Assembly (NCBI GenBank): GCA_023402355.1
Contig: JAEXCG010000067.1
Location: forward strand, 1 to 32,582
DNA: 32,582 nucleotides
Direction: 5' to 3'
DNA from: Bacillota bacterium
GTDB taxonomy: Bacteria; Bacillota; Clostridia; Christensenellales; Aristaeellaceae
The notes under the pieces are model-generated. The model made no database searches. It was not told the origin of the DNA and saw only the letters and a program-made list of their open reading frames with translations. Position 1 is the stretch's first letter; each line of letters begins with the position of its first letter. Positions 30,622 to 32,582 of this stretch are shown piece after piece. A program made the translations under genes and the position numbers.

Positions 30622-32457
30622 TCAGGTATAACAGTCCTCGACCAGCGCGCCGTCCAGCGCGGAGTACCAGGCCCAGCCGTCGCACAGACCGCCGTCCTCA
30701 AAGGTATAGGCGACGTACCACACCGGGGCAAGCACCGTGCCGTCCTTGCGGTTTTCCGCGCGCAGGGGCATGTACATGAGCTTCGTGCTCAGCGGCGTCG
30801 GCCGATAAAGTCCTTGCTGCTCGCGCCGCGCGTTGTCCTGCGCAAAGGACGCGAGCACCTCATCCGCTGTGACGAGGCGCTCTGGCGTCTCCAACACACC
30901 GCCCACCTCGTAGTCCTCGCGCAGCGTAAAGTCGCGAATCCCCTTCGCCGTCACAAAGGCGTCGGCATAGAAGACCTCGTCCCGCACGGGAATGTCGTTC
31001 ACCCGCTTTTCATAGCGGAGGTAAAAGCCCTCGTCTTCTTCGGTCGCCAGGCTGAAATCCCACCAGCCGTCGCTCTTGTTGACGTATTTTTCCCGGAGCT
31101 GCGCCTCCGCTTCGCCCAGGACGTGAATGCGATCTGCGCTCATGTCCAGCGCGAAGACGCACGTATAGCCGCTGACGCCGAGCTTTGTAAACAGCTCGTC
31201 CACCGTTTGCCGCGCGTCTTCAAGCGTGATGCCGGAAAGCTCCGTCCGCTCCGGCCTGTCGGATAGGATTTCACCCGCGTGCAGTGCATCATAGTACACG
31301 TTGCCAGCCAAACCGGCAATTTCGTTAGAAAACGAGGGCCGGGGGAAGGGACCCGCGGGCTCGTCCGGCGTGTCGGCGTAGTACATCATACAGGTACCGT
31401 CGTACTCCTCATAATAAACGCTGCTCACGCCGATGGAAAGCTGCGCCCCGTCCTCAAAGACGATGCGGTCGCTGTGCGCGCTCCGGCTTCCGCTTTGATT
31501 GAACCAGGCGGCATCCACCCTGTCAAAGAAATTTGCCTGATCCTGCGTGCGCTTCACCGCCTGATAGACGGGCGGCGGATCGCCCGGCGCGTAGCCCTCG
31601 GGAAGCGCCACGCCGATGTCCGGCGTCGCCTCCGCCGGGCGGGCAGCGGAGGTTTTCTGCTCGGACGGCTGCGGCGCGATTTCGACCGTCCATTCCTGCC
31701 CCAGATAGGTGTCGTTTTCGCCGCCTTGCAGGTGTACGCCCTCGGGCGAGATTTCCCAGTTCGAGATCCATAGACGGATGGCATAGGTATTGCCCCGCAC
31801 GACCTGCGCGCCCGCGGGCAGCTCGAACGAGAATTGCAGCGAGCCGTCCCCCTGCGGGATGACGTCGTATCCGACGGAGGGCACCTCCAGGACGTCGCCG
31901 CCGTCCACGCCGACCGCATCGGGCAGGGCGCTGGCCATTAGAAGTTTAGCGCCCCTGGCGGCGGCCGTCTCGGCATAGGTAGGCGCGCCCTCCGGCGCGC
32001 GGCTGTCCTCGCCTTGATAGAGGCCGTAGCCCGCCGCGTCCGTCACGAGATAATCCTCGGCCATCAGCACCACGCGGTCGTTTGCAGGGCGGATGGAGCC
32101 GATGCCGTACAGGCCGCTCTCGGTGTAGACCACCTCGCTGAGCGTATAGACCGCGCCGCCCAGCGTGACGCTGTGATCGCCCGTGGCGATGTCGCCCGCG
32201 AGCAGCTCGTCCTTGTACACCCTGCTATAGCGCGCGCCAAAGAAGTCGGCCACCTGTGAGGAAAACGCCGCGAGGGCCGCGGCCGAGAGCAGCGCGAGCA
32301 TCAGGACGGTCAGGATCGCCACGCGAAGAGAACGCCCGCTGCGGCGCGCCGTCCTGGCGCTGGGCTGCGGCGCGTCCGCCGAAAGCGTCTGGCGAATCCG
32401 GGCCTGAAAGCGCTCGGGCGTGCTGCCGTACATGCGCTGTAAATCATTTCGGTTCAT
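30622..32457 (-). CDS. Anti-sigma-factor-like membrane protein with large outside domain
   Basis: 611 residues. A short cytoplasmic N terminus (MNRNDLQRMYGSTPERFQARIRQ in parts, 1-43) precedes one membrane segment (about 45-66), followed by about 540 residues expected outside the cell. No known enzyme motif was recognised in the outside part; it contains repeated beta-type stretches and a PepSY-like pattern near the end (ITLEDARQTVDELFTKLG, DIPVRDEVFYADAFV) that is only suggestive. Its start overlaps the stop of the ECF sigma gene (ATGA), the standard sigma/anti-sigma arrangement in Clostridia, so it probably holds the sigma factor at the membrane and senses an envelope signal. The outer domain is far larger than in classical anti-sigma factors. 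Confidence 0.72.
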   Translation of the reverse strand: MNRNDLQRMYGSTPERFQARIRQTLSADAPQPSARTARRSGRSLRVAILTVLMLALLSAAALAAFSSQVADFFGARYSRVYKDELLAGDIATGDHSVTLGGAVYTLSEVVYTESGLYGIGSIRPANDRVVLMAEDYLVTDAAGYGLYQGEDSRAPEGAPTYAETAAARGAKLLMASALPDAVGVDGGDVLEVPSVGYDVIPQGDGSLQFSFELPAGAQVVRGNTYAIRLWISNWEISPEGVHLQGGENDTYLGQEWTVEIAPQPSEQKTSAARPAEATPDIGVALPEGYAPGDPPPVYQAVKRTQDQANFFDRVDAAWFNQSGSRSAHSDRIVFEDGAQLSIGVSSVYYEEYDGTCMMYYADTPDEPAGPFPRPSFSNEIAGLAGNVYYDALHAGEILSDRPERTELSGITLEDARQTVDELFTKLGVSGYTCVFALDMSADRIHVLGEAEAQLREKYVNKSDGWWDFSLATEEDEGFYLRYEKRVNDIPVRDEVFYADAFVTAKGIRDFTLREDYEVGGVLETPERLVTADEVLASFAQDNARREQQGLYRPTPLSTKLMYMPLRAENRKDGTVLAPVWYVAYTFEDGGLCDGWAWYSALDGALVEDCYT

Positions 32458-32582
32458 GAGTCCACCTCCTCAAGGTCGAGAACGCCGCGAAGCTGCTGCC
32501 TGCCCCGATAGAGGCGCGATTTGAGCGTGCCCTTGGGCAGGCGCAGCATGTGCGCGACCTCCTCCACGGTGTAGCCCTCCGC
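32454..32582 (-). CDS. ECF-type RNA polymerase sigma factor, 3' end only
   Basis: The final 42 residues of a sigma-70 family protein, cut by the window edge. The frame reads GYTVEEVAHMLRLPKGTLKS and then RLYRGRQQLR, which is the helix-turn-helix of sigma region 4 that recognises the -35 element. The stop TGA overlaps the ATG of the downstream anti-sigma-like gene by four bases, indicating translational coupling and a sigma/anti-sigma pair. Region 2 and the promoter lie outside the window, so the subgroup cannot be assigned. Confidence 0.88.
   Translation of the reverse strand, partial: AEGYTVEEVAHMLRLPKGTLKSRLYRGRQQLRGVLDLEEVDS

Overview
The window looks like chromosomal DNA from a high-GC member of the Clostridia (Bacillota), probably a gut species. 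Shine-Dalgarno sites are strong (AGGAGG-like). Other signs are the ABC sugar cassette without an ATPase, a GntR/LacI hybrid regulator, DUF975 and DUF1848 proteins, an ECF sigma/anti-sigma pair and an SOS box of the Gram-positive LexA type. No tRNA, rRNA, CRISPR, insertion sequence or phage gene was seen. The genus cannot be told from the sequence.

Layout. (1) 1-118: a run of three hairpins, one built on an 18-G tract. (2) 119-3492, minus strand: one probable operon from a good promoter at 3524-3552, encoding a DUF975 membrane protein, an RsuA-type pseudouridine synthase, an RsmC-like methyltransferase and a MalY/PatB-type PLP enzyme. (3) 3592-6335, minus: two closely similar tandem MFS transporters with their own promoter and terminator. 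(4) 6587-10499, plus: sugar ABC transporter (binding protein, two permeases) and a TIM-barrel sugar isomerase/epimerase, ending at a terminator shared with the facing unit. (5) 10550-13534, minus: a GcnA-like GH20 hexosaminidase followed by a GntR/LacI-type regulator that probably controls regions 4 and 5. (6) 13631-14557, minus: a DUF1848 Fe-S protein whose promoter carries a near-consensus LexA box. (7) 14721-16502, plus: a membrane-anchored glycerophosphodiester phosphodiesterase. (8) 16522-18209: a divergent, lower-GC DJ-1/PfpI gene and WYL regulator around a perfect 11-bp inverted repeat. (9) 18303-20385, minus: a branching enzyme of the eukaryote-like GH13 type. (10) 20497-28323, minus: a five-gene operon with an alpha/beta hydrolase and four GT-C-like membrane proteins arranged A-B-A-B. 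(11) 28459-30568, plus: hflK-hflC with promoter and terminator. (12) 30622-32582, minus: a large anti-sigma-like membrane protein and the 3' end of its ECF sigma gene, cut by the window edge.

How the genes work together. Regions 4-5 form a carbohydrate module: import, hexosaminidase cleavage, isomerisation and local control. Region 10 looks like an envelope glycosylation module made by duplicating a two-gene unit. Region 6 points to a DNA-damage-induced protein of unknown function. The rest is RNA modification, membrane quality control and regulation.
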